DNA of 9,833 nucleotides from an uncultured Flavihumibacter sp. (GTDB taxonomy: Bacteria; Bacteroidota; Bacteroidia; Chitinophagales; Chitinophagaceae): NCBI GenBank assembly GCA_946482545.1, contig CAMLRX010000163.1, positions 1-9,833 on the forward strand. Reading direction: 5' to 3'. How positions within the stretch are numbered: position 1 is the first letter of the stretch; each line of letters opens with the position of its first letter. Of this stretch, positions 1 to 9,833 are shown in pieces. The notes under the pieces were generated by a model that worked only from the letters and a program-made list of their open reading frames with translations, was not told the DNA's origin and searched no databases. A program made the translations under genes and the position numbers.

Positions 1-2831
1 GGTACGATTCACAACCGGAAGAAATCATCCTCCAGGAGAAAGACATCAATATCACAGGCACATCATCACAATTCTCTTTCGTACCCACCGATCCCGGGAG
101 CTACGAAGTGCGGGTGTACATGCCCGGGGCCACCACTTATATCGCCCGCAGCTTCTACAGCTACGGATCATGGGGCATCGCCGGTGGAAGTTTTGATGTG
201 AACACGGAAGGAAACGTGGACATTTCGCCAGATAAAAACGGCTATAAGCCAGGAGAAAAAGCCAGGATACTTTTTAAAGCACCCTTCGACGGAAGAATGC
301 TCGTAACCGTGGAAAACAACGGTGTACTTGCACACCAGTACCTGGAAGTAAAGAAAAGAACCGCCACCTGGGAACTGAACATTGATCCTACCCATCTTCC
401 AAACGTGTACATCACAGCCACCCTTATCAAGCCGCACCAGGTAGCCGATATTCCACTTACGGTGGCACACGGTTTCCAATCGCTCCGGGTGGAAGAACTG
501 AACCGGAAGATTCCCCTTGAAGTGAATGCCGTGGCAGCGACCCGCTCCGGTAAAAAACAAACGATCCGCGTGAAAGCCGCGCCCGGCGCAATGGTAAGTA
601 TAGCTGCCGTAGATAATGGTATTCTCCAGGTATCTGATTTCAAAAGCCCCGATCCTTATGCTTATTTCTACCAGTCGAGGGCGCTGGGCGTAAACGCGTT
701 CGACATCTATCCCTTATTACTGCCAGAACTGAAACAGCGTTTAAGCAGCACCGGTGGTGATGGTGGCCTTTCTATGGAAAAAAGAATCAACCCCATTACC
801 AACAAGCGTTTCAAACTGGTATCATTCTGGAGCGGACTGAAGAAAGCCGACGGCAGTGGAAACGTTTCTTTTGACATAGATGTACCCACTTTTTCAGGAG
901 AACTCCGCATCATGAGTGTCGCATTTAAAGACGATCGCTTCGGAGCGGCCACCAACCTCATGAAAGTGGCCGACCCGCTGGTGGTGAGCACGGCGCTTCC
1001 CCGGTTCCTGAGTCCCGGCGATACCCTTGAAGTGCCCGTATCCGTGATGAATACCACAAACAAAAGCACTTCCGTTACCGGAACCCTACAGGTTGGCGGC
1101 GCATTAAAAGTGGTGGGATCTGCCACTGCACAGGGGGAGGCGCAGGGCGGAAAAGAAGTAAGGCTGGTTTATAAACTGGTGGCCGGTTTGCAACCGGGAA
1201 CCGCGGAAGTAAAAACAACCGTTAAAGGCCTTGGAGAAACTTTCACCGAACAACTCGACATCACCGTTAGACCGGCTTCCACACTCCAGACGCGGAGCGG
1301 CAGCGGCGTTGTGACCGCGGGCAAAAACCTGCCGCTGAACCTCCCTGTGAACGATTTTATGCCCGGCTCGGTGACCACTGAACTTGTTACCGGCGCTTCC
1401 CCCTTGCTGGAATGGGGCGTACAACTCTCTGATCTCGTGCAATACCCCTATGGCTGCACGGAGCAAACCATTTCTGCCGCGTTTCCCCAACTGTATTTCG
1501 GCGACCTGGCCAATGCCATCAAGGGAAAGAAAACCGGTACTATTACCGCCGCCGCGCATGTGCAGGAGGCCATCCGGAAAATAAAAGCAAGGCAACTCTA
1601 CAATGGCGCGGTGATGATGTGGGACAATACCGGAGAAGAAAACTGGTGGGCCACCGTATTTGCCGCGCACTTCCTGCTGGAAGCCGAAAAAGCCGGATAC
1701 AGTATTGATAAGAACCTGATCGAACCCATGCTTTCCTACCTGCAGTTCAGGCTAAGAAACAGGCAATTCATCACGTACACGTATAACCGCGATCAGCAGA
1801 AAAAGATAGCCCCCAAAGAAGTACCTTACTCACTTTATGTGCTTTCGCTGGCCGGAAAACCCCAGGCCGCCACACTGAACTATTATAAGGCGCACCCCGA
1901 ATGGCTCAGTCTGGACGGGCGCTACATGCTCGCCGCAGCATTCTCAGCCGCAGGTGATAAAAAAAGAATCAACGAAATTCTCCCCGCCAGTTTCACCGGA
2001 GAAGTTTCCACCAAACAAACCGGCGGCAGTTTTTACTCTCCCCTTCGCGATGAAGCTATGGCATTGCTGATGTTGGTGGAAGCAGATCCCAAACATCCGC
2101 AAATCCCCATGCTGGCAAGAAAAGTGGCTGCTTCATTAAAACAGAACCGCTGGCTGAGTACGCAGGAAATGGTATTCAGTATGCTTGGACTCGGTAAACT
2201 CGCGGCCAATGCCGGCAAAGCCAACATCACAGGCAGCGTGCTGGTGAACGGTAAAAAAGTCGCCGCAATAAACAACGCCGCCAGCAAACTCACCGACAAA
2301 GAACTCAAAGGAACAGCTATTTCACTCCAAACAACCGGAACCGGCAACCTCTACTATTTCTGGAAAACTCAGGGCATCAGCGCTACCGGAGACTACGTAC
2401 AGGCCGACAACGGCGTGAAAGTAAGAAGGCAATTCTACTCCCGCACCGGCGTACCGCTCTCCACTACCAGTTTCTCACAGAACGACCTCATCATTGTAGG
2501 GATATCCGTTCAAAACATGTACAAAGGAACTGTAGAGAACATGGTCATCACTGACCTGCTCCCGGCCTGCTTCGAAATTGAAAACCCACGCATCAGGGAA
2601 CTCCCCGGCATGGACTGGATCAAGAACGCATCCACTCCAACGGCCATGGATATCCGTGATGATAGGATACATTTCTTTATGGATCTTTCACAGCCTAAAC
2701 AAACTTACTATTATGCAGTAAGAGCTGTATCGCCGGGTGTGTTCAAAATGGGGCCAGCCAGTGCGGAGGCGATGTACGATGGCGCAATTCATTCTTATAA
2801 TGGTGGCGGGGTGATTCGGGTGGGGAGGTAA
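1..2831 (+). CDS. Alpha-2-macroglobulin family protein, C-terminal part (5' end outside window)
   Basis: Bacterial alpha-2-macroglobulins are envelope proteins thought to trap foreign proteases: cleavage of a bait region exposes a reactive thioester that binds the attacker. The reading frame is open from the left edge (first full codon at base 3), giving 942 visible residues. A GTG at 108 is internal, because sequence before it continues a macroglobulin (MG) beta-sandwich. Visible parts in order: MG domains to about residue 200; a bait-region stretch of low complexity at about 236-270; the A2M domain opening with FWSG and containing GELRIMSVAF (about 274-370); a helical thioester domain with YPYGCTEQ, Cys485 (codon 1455-1457) and the Glu-Gln needed for the thioester; and a C-terminal MG10 domain ending in AMYDGAIHSYNGGGVIRV. 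About 457 residues follow the Cys, close to E. coli YfhM, so roughly half the protein lies outside. The frame is intact to TAA. The usual partner pbpC is not downstream. The family call is very secure; the physiological target is inferred. Confidence 0.95.
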   Translation, partial: YDSQPEEIILQEKDINITGTSSQFSFVPTDPGSYEVRVYMPGATTYIARSFYSYGSWGIAGGSFDVNTEGNVDISPDKNGYKPGEKARILFKAPFDGRMLVTVENNGVLAHQYLEVKKRTATWELNIDPTHLPNVYITATLIKPHQVADIPLTVAHGFQSLRVEELNRKIPLEVNAVAATRSGKKQTIRVKAAPGAMVSIAAVDNGILQVSDFKSPDPYAYFYQSRALGVNAFDIYPLLLPELKQRLSSTGGDGGLSMEKRINPITNKRFKLVSFWSGLKKADGSGNVSFDIDVPTFSGELRIMSVAFKDDRFGAATNLMKVADPLVVSTALPRFLSPGDTLEVPVSVMNTTNKSTSVTGTLQVGGALKVVGSATAQGEAQGGKEVRLVYKLVAGLQPGTAEVKTTVKGLGETFTEQLDITVRPASTLQTRSGSGVVTAGKNLPLNLPVNDFMPGSVTTELVTGASPLLEWGVQLSDLVQYPYGCTEQTISAAFPQLYFGDLANAIKGKKTGTITAAAHVQEAIRKIKARQLYNGAVMMWDNTGEENWWATVFAAHFLLEAEKAGYSIDKNLIEPMLSYLQFRLRNRQFITYTYNRDQQKKIAPKEVPYSLYVLSLAGKPQAATLNYYKAHPEWLSLDGRYMLAAAFSAAGDKKRINEILPASFTGEVSTKQTGGSFYSPLRDEAMALLMLVEADPKHPQIPMLARKVAASLKQNRWLSTQEMVFSMLGLGKLAANAGKANITGSVLVNGKKVAAINNAASKLTDKELKGTAISLQTTGTGNLYYFWKTQGISATGDYVQADNGVKVRRQFYSRTGVPLSTTSFSQNDLIIVGISVQNMYKGTVENMVITDLLPACFEIENPRIRELPGMDWIKNASTPTAMDIRDDRIHFFMDLSQPKQTYYYAVRAVSPGVFKMGPASAEAMYDGAIHSYNGGGVIRVGR

Positions 2832-2858
2832 GAAATGGGCTTAACGCAACTGCATTAG

Positions 2859-3056
2859 CTTAGTTTCACGCAAAGACGCAAGGAAGCAAAGACGCCAAGC
2901 ATAGATTGGTTGGCGAAAGCCAGCAGTTAATCTATGCGTTGCGTCTTTGCTTCCTTGCGAGAAATAATAAAATACGCTACCCCTAAATTTCAGCAACCTA
3001 CCTACAAAACAAGGCTTTGCGTCTCCGCTCCTTTGCGTCTTTGCGTGAAAACTTAG
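2859..3056. repeat. Palindromic GCAAAGACGC-rich repeat element between convergent genes
   Basis: This gap between the macroglobulin and beta-galactosidase genes carries three copies of one module. The first (about 2864-2895) reads TTTCACGCAAAGACGCAA and then GGAAGCAAAGACGC. The second is inverted (2941-2959), and the third is also inverted (3019-3050). The outer copies form perfect 18-bp inverted arms at 2864-2881 and 3033-3050, with further partial matches inward (10 of 14) and a similar CTTAG/CTAAG tail outward. The unit GCAAAGACGC occurs twice within the first module (2870-2879, 2886-2895). It contains no plausible gene, and I saw no transposase or clear target-site duplication. From memory, similar GCAAAGACGC-type repeats are scattered through many Bacteroidota genomes, but I could not check this. 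It could be a REP-like or MITE-like element, or act as a transcription boundary. Confidence 0.85.
2877..2959. repeat. 31-bp hairpin capped by a GAAA tetraloop
   Basis: Nested in the larger element. The arms 2877-2907 and 2929-2959 pair over 31 positions: 19 perfect base pairs (CGCAAGGAAGCAAAGACGC), one mismatch, one pair, one mismatch, then nine more pairs. The apex holds a small second stem, TGGC (2911-2914) and GCCA (2919-2922), closing a GAAA loop (2915-2918). The structure lies 45 bp beyond the macroglobulin stop codon. Neither side has a T-run, so it does not look like a classical intrinsic terminator, though it could stabilise a 3' end or act as a bidirectional boundary. Confidence 0.85.
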
Positions 3057-3075
3057 TGTAAAAATCTGCGTAAAA

Positions 3076-6654
<3,579 letters not shown>

Positions 6655-6659
6655 TCATA

Positions 6660-6667
6660 AAAAGATA
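6660..6667 (-). promoter_or_regulatory. Possible -7 element for the beta-galactosidase gene
   Basis: On the minus strand this reads TATCTTTT, seven of eight positions matching the Bacteroidota -7 consensus TAnnTTTG (the last base differs). It would put the transcript start near 6653 and give a leader of about 30 nt. The -33 element is weak: a TTTAG lies about 20 bp upstream. AT-rich sequence gives such matches easily, so this is tentative. Confidence 0.3.
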
Positions 6668-6682
6668 ACACCAGCGTCAATA

Positions 6683-6711
6683 ATTGGCTAAACTATCACT
6701 TCTATTGGCTA
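6683..6711. promoter_or_regulatory. Direct repeats ATTGGCTA spaced 21 bp (possible activator site)
   Basis: ATTGGCTA occurs at 6683-6690 and 6704-6711 (TAGCCAAT on the minus strand), 21 bp apart or two helical turns. The proximal copy covers the -33 region of the proposed beta-galactosidase promoter. Tandem sites with this spacing are typical of AraC-type activators (araI1/araI2). ATTAAC also recurs nearby at 6711-6716, 6723-6728 and 6791-6796. No regulator gene is in view. Confidence 0.35.
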
Positions 6712-6787
6712 TTAACGGCTGTATTAACAGTGTGTTTGAAATTAGCAACCAACCGGCGCTCCCTGTTGCAACGCCACCGGCAGGAGG

Positions 6788-6803
6788 AGAATTAACAAAT
6801 TCT
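6788..6803. promoter_or_regulatory. Inverted repeat AGAATT-AACA-AATTCT upstream of MFS gene
   Basis: Perfect 6-bp arms (6788-6793 and 6798-6803) flank a 4-bp spacer. The repeat sits just where the -33 region of the MFS promoter would lie, so a bound protein could control polymerase access. The symmetry is real but short, and chance is not excluded. Confidence 0.3.
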
Positions 6804-6818
6804 TGCCCCCAACCTTCC

Positions 6819-6826
6819 TACCTTTG
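6819..6826 (+). promoter_or_regulatory. Bacteroidota-type -7 element for the MFS gene
   Basis: TACCTTTG matches the Bacteroidota -7 consensus TAnnTTTG exactly and is followed by C. It lies 15 bp before the MFS ATG, so transcription would start about 8-10 nt before the start codon, giving a very short leader. The nearest TTG (6803-6805) is closer than the usual -33 spacing of about 19 bp, so the upstream element is poor. Confidence 0.5.
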
Positions 6827-6841
6827 CGCCATATAAATTTT

Positions 6842-8053
6842 ATGGGCAAGAAAGAACGGATACTCCTGTTGCTGCTGGCGGCTGTGAATTTTACGCATAT
6901 ACTCGACTTCATGATTATGATGCCGCTAGGCAACTACCTCATGCCTTATTTCCATATTTCCGCGCAGCAGTTCAGTTTTATTGTAGCATCTTACACACTC
7001 AGCGCAGGCATTTCGGGTTTTACCGCAGCTTTTTTCGTGGACAATTACGACCGTAAAAAAGTATTGATATTCGCGTATATCGGTTTTGTGCTCGGCACCC
7101 TCATCTGCGGCATTGCGCCAACTTATACCACTTTATTGTGCGCACGCATTTTCGCGGGCATTTTCGGTGGACTGATCGGTGCGCAGGTACTCTCCATCGT
7201 GGCCGATACATTCTCTTACGAAAGAAGGGGCATGGCCATGGGCACCCTGATGTCGGCATTTTCACTGGCTTCTATCGTAGGTGTTCCCCTCGGACTTTTC
7301 CTCGCCACACGCCTAAGTTGGCACGCGCCATTCCTGTTGGTAGGCGGCATCGGACTTCTCCTGATCCCATTGCTCATCAAATTCCTGCCTTCCGTTAGTG
7401 GACACCTTTCCGGACAGGACCGCCCCAAAGCCACCGAAGTAATCGGGCAGATCATGCGCAACAAGTCGCAAATACTGGCGCTTTCTTTGGGCGGACTGCT
7501 CATGCTCGGGCATTTTCTCATCATCCCCTTCCTGAACCCCTTTATGGAATTTAATGTCGGATTCCACAAAGATCAGACAATGTGGATTTACACCGTTGGC
7601 GGGATCCTTACCTTCTTCAGTTCACCACTGGTGGGAAAACTCTCCGATAAATATGGCAAACAAAGGGTGTTCGTCATGTTCGTACTTTTCTCATTGGTAC
7701 CGGTTTTCCTGATCACCCATATGCCCCCCATTCCTTTTTATTATGTACTGATCGTTACCGGCATCTGGTTTGTACTGTCTACGGGAAGAAGTATTCCCGC
7801 CCAGGCGATGATCAGCAATGTGGTGGAACCTTCACAACGCGGGAGTTTCATGAGTTTCAATTCTTCCATCCAACAGTTGTTCACGGGGATGGCCTCGCTG
7901 ATAGCAGGCGCCATCGTGATCAAGGAACCTTCGGGCAAAATAGCGCATTACAACTGGGTGGGCTACCTCAGCATCATCCTGGTTTGCTGCAGCATATTTG
8001 TGGCAAGGGCCATGTACCGTTCCCAGGAAAAAGTGGTGGCAGAAGCCGCCTGA
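6842..8053 (+). CDS. MFS transporter, DHA1/AraJ-like, 12 transmembrane helices
   Basis: This inner-membrane carrier of 403 aa probably exports a small molecule (sugar or drug) by proton antiport; the substrate cannot be read from sequence. About twelve hydrophobic segments are visible: six in residues 6-180, a hydrophilic central loop (about 181-210), and six in 211-392. Motif A appears after helix 2 as FFVDNYDRKKVL (Asp67, Arg71, Lys72) and again in the second half as GKLSDKYGKQR (265-275). The helix-5 stretch SIVGVPLGLFLA (Gly147, Pro149, Gly151) resembles the motif C of DHA1 antiporters. I chose the ATG at 6842 because it leads straight into helix 1; an in-frame TTG at 6803 would add 13 residues but lies upstream of the proposed -7 element. 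There is no Shine-Dalgarno; the AT-rich ATATAAATTTT precedes the start. It diverges from the beta-galactosidase gene, so shared regulation is possible but unproven. It ends 3 bp from the next, convergent gene. Confidence 0.93.
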   Translation: MGKKERILLLLLAAVNFTHILDFMIMMPLGNYLMPYFHISAQQFSFIVASYTLSAGISGFTAAFFVDNYDRKKVLIFAYIGFVLGTLICGIAPTYTTLLCARIFAGIFGGLIGAQVLSIVADTFSYERRGMAMGTLMSAFSLASIVGVPLGLFLATRLSWHAPFLLVGGIGLLLIPLLIKFLPSVSGHLSGQDRPKATEVIGQIMRNKSQILALSLGGLLMLGHFLIIPFLNPFMEFNVGFHKDQTMWIYTVGGILTFFSSPLVGKLSDKYGKQRVFVMFVLFSLVPVFLITHMPPIPFYYVLIVTGIWFVLSTGRSIPAQAMISNVVEPSQRGSFMSFNSSIQQLFTGMASLIAGAIVIKEPSGKIAHYNWVGYLSIILVCCSIFVARAMYRSQEKVVAEAA

Positions 8054-8056
8054 TGT

Positions 8057-8932
8057 TTAGCGGTGGTAGAAAGGAATGGACATCTCCCATACAGAAGGAA
8101 TGGCGCGGTTGTGGGAAATGGCCGGCGACCAATCCGGCATGGCCTCAAAAACTTTCTGCACTTCCACGGAGAACATTTCATGCGTAGACTCAGTGATACT
8201 GAACTTTCGTAGTTTGCCGTGTTCACTTACTTCAAAGGACACTTTCACGAGACCATTTATACCTTTATCGAAAGCCTCTTTCGGCCACTGCAGGTATTCA
8301 ATTACATAGTTTTTGAAATCAGGAATATCTCCCAGCAGGAAAGCTTCCTTGCGAACACTGCACAACGGTCCCAACGCTTTTCCGGAAGAATCAAAACATT
8401 CCAGGTTTACCAGTTTACCACGGTTATAAGTTTCTTTCGTACTTGGCTTACCGTTAGGGAAATACCATACCCATTCTCCAGTGGGAAGATTCATCATGTA
8501 CGACCCCGTATGTTCGGGGTTACCATTCTCATACCACTTTCTGCTGGCGCCAGTTCTCACCCCCATCTCATACTCAGCGTAACCCGAAGGCTTGGCGGAA
8601 CTGAACCAGGTAGAAACAGCACCATCCAACATCCCATTGGAATAGTTGCCTTTTTCAATAGGCTTGCCTGAAGTATCATATAAAGTGTACGGCCCCTGCC
8701 TTATGGTGAGTTTTTTATCCCCGAAGCCCATCTCACAAAGGATTTTCCCGTTGGGGTAGAAAAGATTCGCGAACCATACATCCCCGTGCCTGAAAGCCTG
8801 TCCGGCAATCTGCGCCATGTGTTGCGGCACGCGTCGGAGGGAAGAATCAAAATACGCCCTTAGCGTATCTTTCTTTTGCGCGTATGTATTGAATTGAAGG
8901 AGCACCAAAAAGAGGGGTAACAATGCTTTCAT
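8057..8932 (-). CDS. Exported MORN-repeat protein with C-terminal TonB domain
   Basis: A 291-aa protein. Residues 1-19 (MKALLPLFLVLLQFNTYAQ) form a signal peptide, which fixes the ATG at 8930-8932; an upstream in-frame GTG at 8971 would add 13 polar residues before it. Four MORN_2-type repeats of about 24 residues occupy about 77-172, each with a G-x-[YWS]-x-x-[YW] core followed by GN or GK turns (QGPYTLYDTSGKP, TGASRKWYENGNP, TGEWVWYFPNGKP). Residues 203-290 form a TonB_C domain: WPKEAFDKGINGLVKVSFEV, then VFEAMPDWSPA, then a hydrophobic IPF end. Such proteins are often named energy transducer TonB, but this one has no lasting membrane anchor and no Pro-rich spacer, so energy transfer from ExbBD is doubtful; binding another envelope protein is as likely. 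It follows the M14 gene by 66 bp on the same strand and may be cotranscribed with it. The domain calls are firm; the role is unknown. Confidence 0.9.
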   Translation of the reverse strand: MKALLPLFLVLLQFNTYAQKKDTLRAYFDSSLRRVPQHMAQIAGQAFRHGDVWFANLFYPNGKILCEMGFGDKKLTIRQGPYTLYDTSGKPIEKGNYSNGMLDGAVSTWFSSAKPSGYAEYEMGVRTGASRKWYENGNPEHTGSYMMNLPTGEWVWYFPNGKPSTKETYNRGKLVNLECFDSSGKALGPLCSVRKEAFLLGDIPDFKNYVIEYLQWPKEAFDKGINGLVKVSFEVSEHGKLRKFSITESTHEMFSVEVQKVFEAMPDWSPAISHNRAIPSVWEMSIPFYHR

Positions 8933-8998
8933 CGGCTGAAAAGGTTTCCGGCAATTTGAGGAAAACGCCACAATAATATTGTTACCGGACTGTGAAAA
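8933..8998 (-). other. Short gap between M14 and MORN/TonB genes
   Basis: 66 bp with no gene. It contains the 11-bp near-palindrome CAATAATATTG (8971-8981). On the minus strand this part reads TATTATTG, seven of eight positions matching the TAnnTTTG -7 consensus, so a weak internal promoter for the MORN/TonB gene is possible. No Shine-Dalgarno is visible before its ATG. Confidence 0.25.
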
Positions 8999-9833
8999 TC
9001 ATTTCAATACCCGGTACACGGGGTATTGAAGGTGATCCGGTTCATAATAGGGCGACAATTTATACACGAATTCCAGTTGTGCCACGCCATTCTTCGCGAA
9101 AGCAGTATCACTCCTTTTCTTTTCTTCCAGTTGTGCCTTGGCCGCAGGATTATTGCGCAGCCATTCTTCGGCCGTATCTTCAAAAACATAGGAGGAATAG
9201 CCTTCTTTCTGCCCCAGTATTGCATCGAAGAAATTCCATGCGAAGTAAGAGTCCGGCGCTTCGGGTTCCAGCACTTCCACAATAAACCGCCGTTTGGCAT
9301 TTTGTGTGGGAATCAGCCAGTCGCCTTTCCTGAAGCGCTTTGTAACAACGGTTTTGGTCACTGAAACTTTTGAATGAAGGTAATGCTTCTCGAATGGGCG
9401 ATTCGGGGATTGATAGTCGGCGATCCTGTACATTTCCACTTCAACAATTGTATCGTTCAGGATAGGGCGCATCGGAACACCATTCTTTTTAAGCAGTTCG
9501 GCCACTGCCCACCAGCCCTGGGGAAGTATATAAGCATCCGGAACCGTTACAGCTTTGTCCGTTTCATAATAGTTGTAGAACGGCACCTGGAGCGTAAAGG
9601 GCCTGGCCCTGTCGTAGAACAGTCTTGGCAGTCCCGAGATACCACTAGGTTTATACCCCGATGCATATCCTTTAAAAGTGATCTGCGCTTGTTGGGTTCG
9701 GTTCAGTTTCCAGGAAACAGGGAGTTGCGCGGTTTCCAGTAGTTGCGCCCTTGCCTGCTTTTTCAGGCTTTTAATGGCGGAAGCATGGCCGGAAGCGTAG
9801 GCTATAAAACAGTCCATCAACGCCTCGGTTGCC
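8999..9833 (-). CDS. M14-type zinc carboxypeptidase, C-terminal part (5' end outside window)
   Basis: The frame is open through the right edge, so the ATG at 9815-9817 is internal. 277 residues are visible before the TGA. Their character matches, from memory, the C-terminal region of large Bacteroidota M14-family peptidases: a middle section with YASGYKPSGISGLPRLFYDRAR and PQGWW, then AWNFFDAILGQKEGYSSYVFEDTAEEWL, AKAQLEEKKRSDTAFAKNGVAQLEFVY and YPVYRV at the end. The zinc ligands (HxxE and a later His) and the catalytic Glu would lie in the missing N-terminal part, so activity cannot be judged here. Such enzymes are usually exported and remove C-terminal residues from peptides. A MORN/TonB_C gene follows on the same strand. 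A 10-bp hairpin overlaps the last codons. The frame is intact. The family call rests on C-terminal similarity only. Confidence 0.75.
   Translation of the reverse strand, partial: ATEALMDCFIAYASGHASAIKSLKKQARAQLLETAQLPVSWKLNRTQQAQITFKGYASGYKPSGISGLPRLFYDRARPFTLQVPFYNYYETDKAVTVPDAYILPQGWWAVAELLKKNGVPMRPILNDTIVEVEMYRIADYQSPNRPFEKHYLHSKVSVTKTVVTKRFRKGDWLIPTQNAKRRFIVEVLEPEAPDSYFAWNFFDAILGQKEGYSSYVFEDTAEEWLRNNPAAKAQLEEKKRSDTAFAKNGVAQLEFVYKLSPYYEPDHLQYPVYRVLK
9003..9030 (-). terminator. Hairpin at end of M14 gene, possible terminator or attenuator
   Basis: The arms TTCAATACCC (9003-9012) and GGGTATTGAA (9021-9030) are perfect reverse complements around an 8-nt loop. On the minus strand the hairpin is formed by the last codons of the M14 gene, ends one base before the stop codon, and is followed by ATGATTTTC, a weak T-run of four. 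The stem is only 40 percent GC. It could end or reduce transcription before the MORN/TonB gene, or protect the upstream 3' end. Coding constraint alone is the alternative. Confidence 0.35.

Noticed and set aside
108..110. GTG as start of the macroglobulin gene
   Set aside because: The frame stays open to the left edge and the residues before it continue the same beta-sandwich domain, so the gene begins outside the window.
1104..1670. A 188-codon open frame on the - strand within the macroglobulin gene
   Set aside because: It overlaps the thioester region of a clear gene, with no domain or start signals of its own.
8503..8520. Hairpin ACCCCG/CGGGGT with a 6-nt loop
   Set aside because: It is inside the MORN repeat coding region, far from any gene boundary, and 6-bp stems are expected by chance.

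Overview
The window looks like chromosomal DNA from a member of the Bacteroidota, most likely a Chitinophagaceae-like soil or plant-associated species. That placement is an inference from gene families, moderate GC content, the lack of Shine-Dalgarno motifs before the start codons, and a TAnnTTTG-type -7 element before one gene. There are no tRNA or rRNA genes, CRISPR arrays, transposase genes or phage genes.

Layout, left to right. (1) The C-terminal half of a bacterial alpha-2-macroglobulin with an intact thioester motif (+ strand, cut by the left edge). (2) A 244-bp gap between convergent genes, mostly filled by a compact palindromic repeat element of about 200 bp: three copies of a GCAAAGACGC-rich module, one pair folding into a 31-bp hairpin capped by a GAAA tetraloop. 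(3) A secreted 1181-aa LacZ-type GH2 beta-galactosidase with an N-terminal ricin-type beta-trefoil (- strand). (4) A 220-bp divergent promoter region with several short symmetric or repeated motifs. (5) A 12-helix MFS transporter of the DHA1 type (+ strand). (6) Only 3 bp further on, a convergent gene for an exported MORN-repeat plus TonB_C protein (- strand). (7) Upstream of it on the same strand, the C-terminal part of an M14-type carboxypeptidase (cut by the right edge), with a 10-bp perfect hairpin at its stop codon.

Most gene products are predicted to act in the envelope or outside the cytoplasm: a protease trap, a secreted glycosidase, a transporter, a TonB-like protein and a carboxypeptidase. 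No SusC/SusD pair, regulator gene or defence gene is visible, so this is not an obvious polysaccharide utilisation locus or island. The coding content is ordinary. The least explained signals are the palindromic repeat element, the possible operators between the beta-galactosidase and MFS genes, the ricin-type domain fused to a GH2 enzyme, and the hairpin at the end of the M14 gene.
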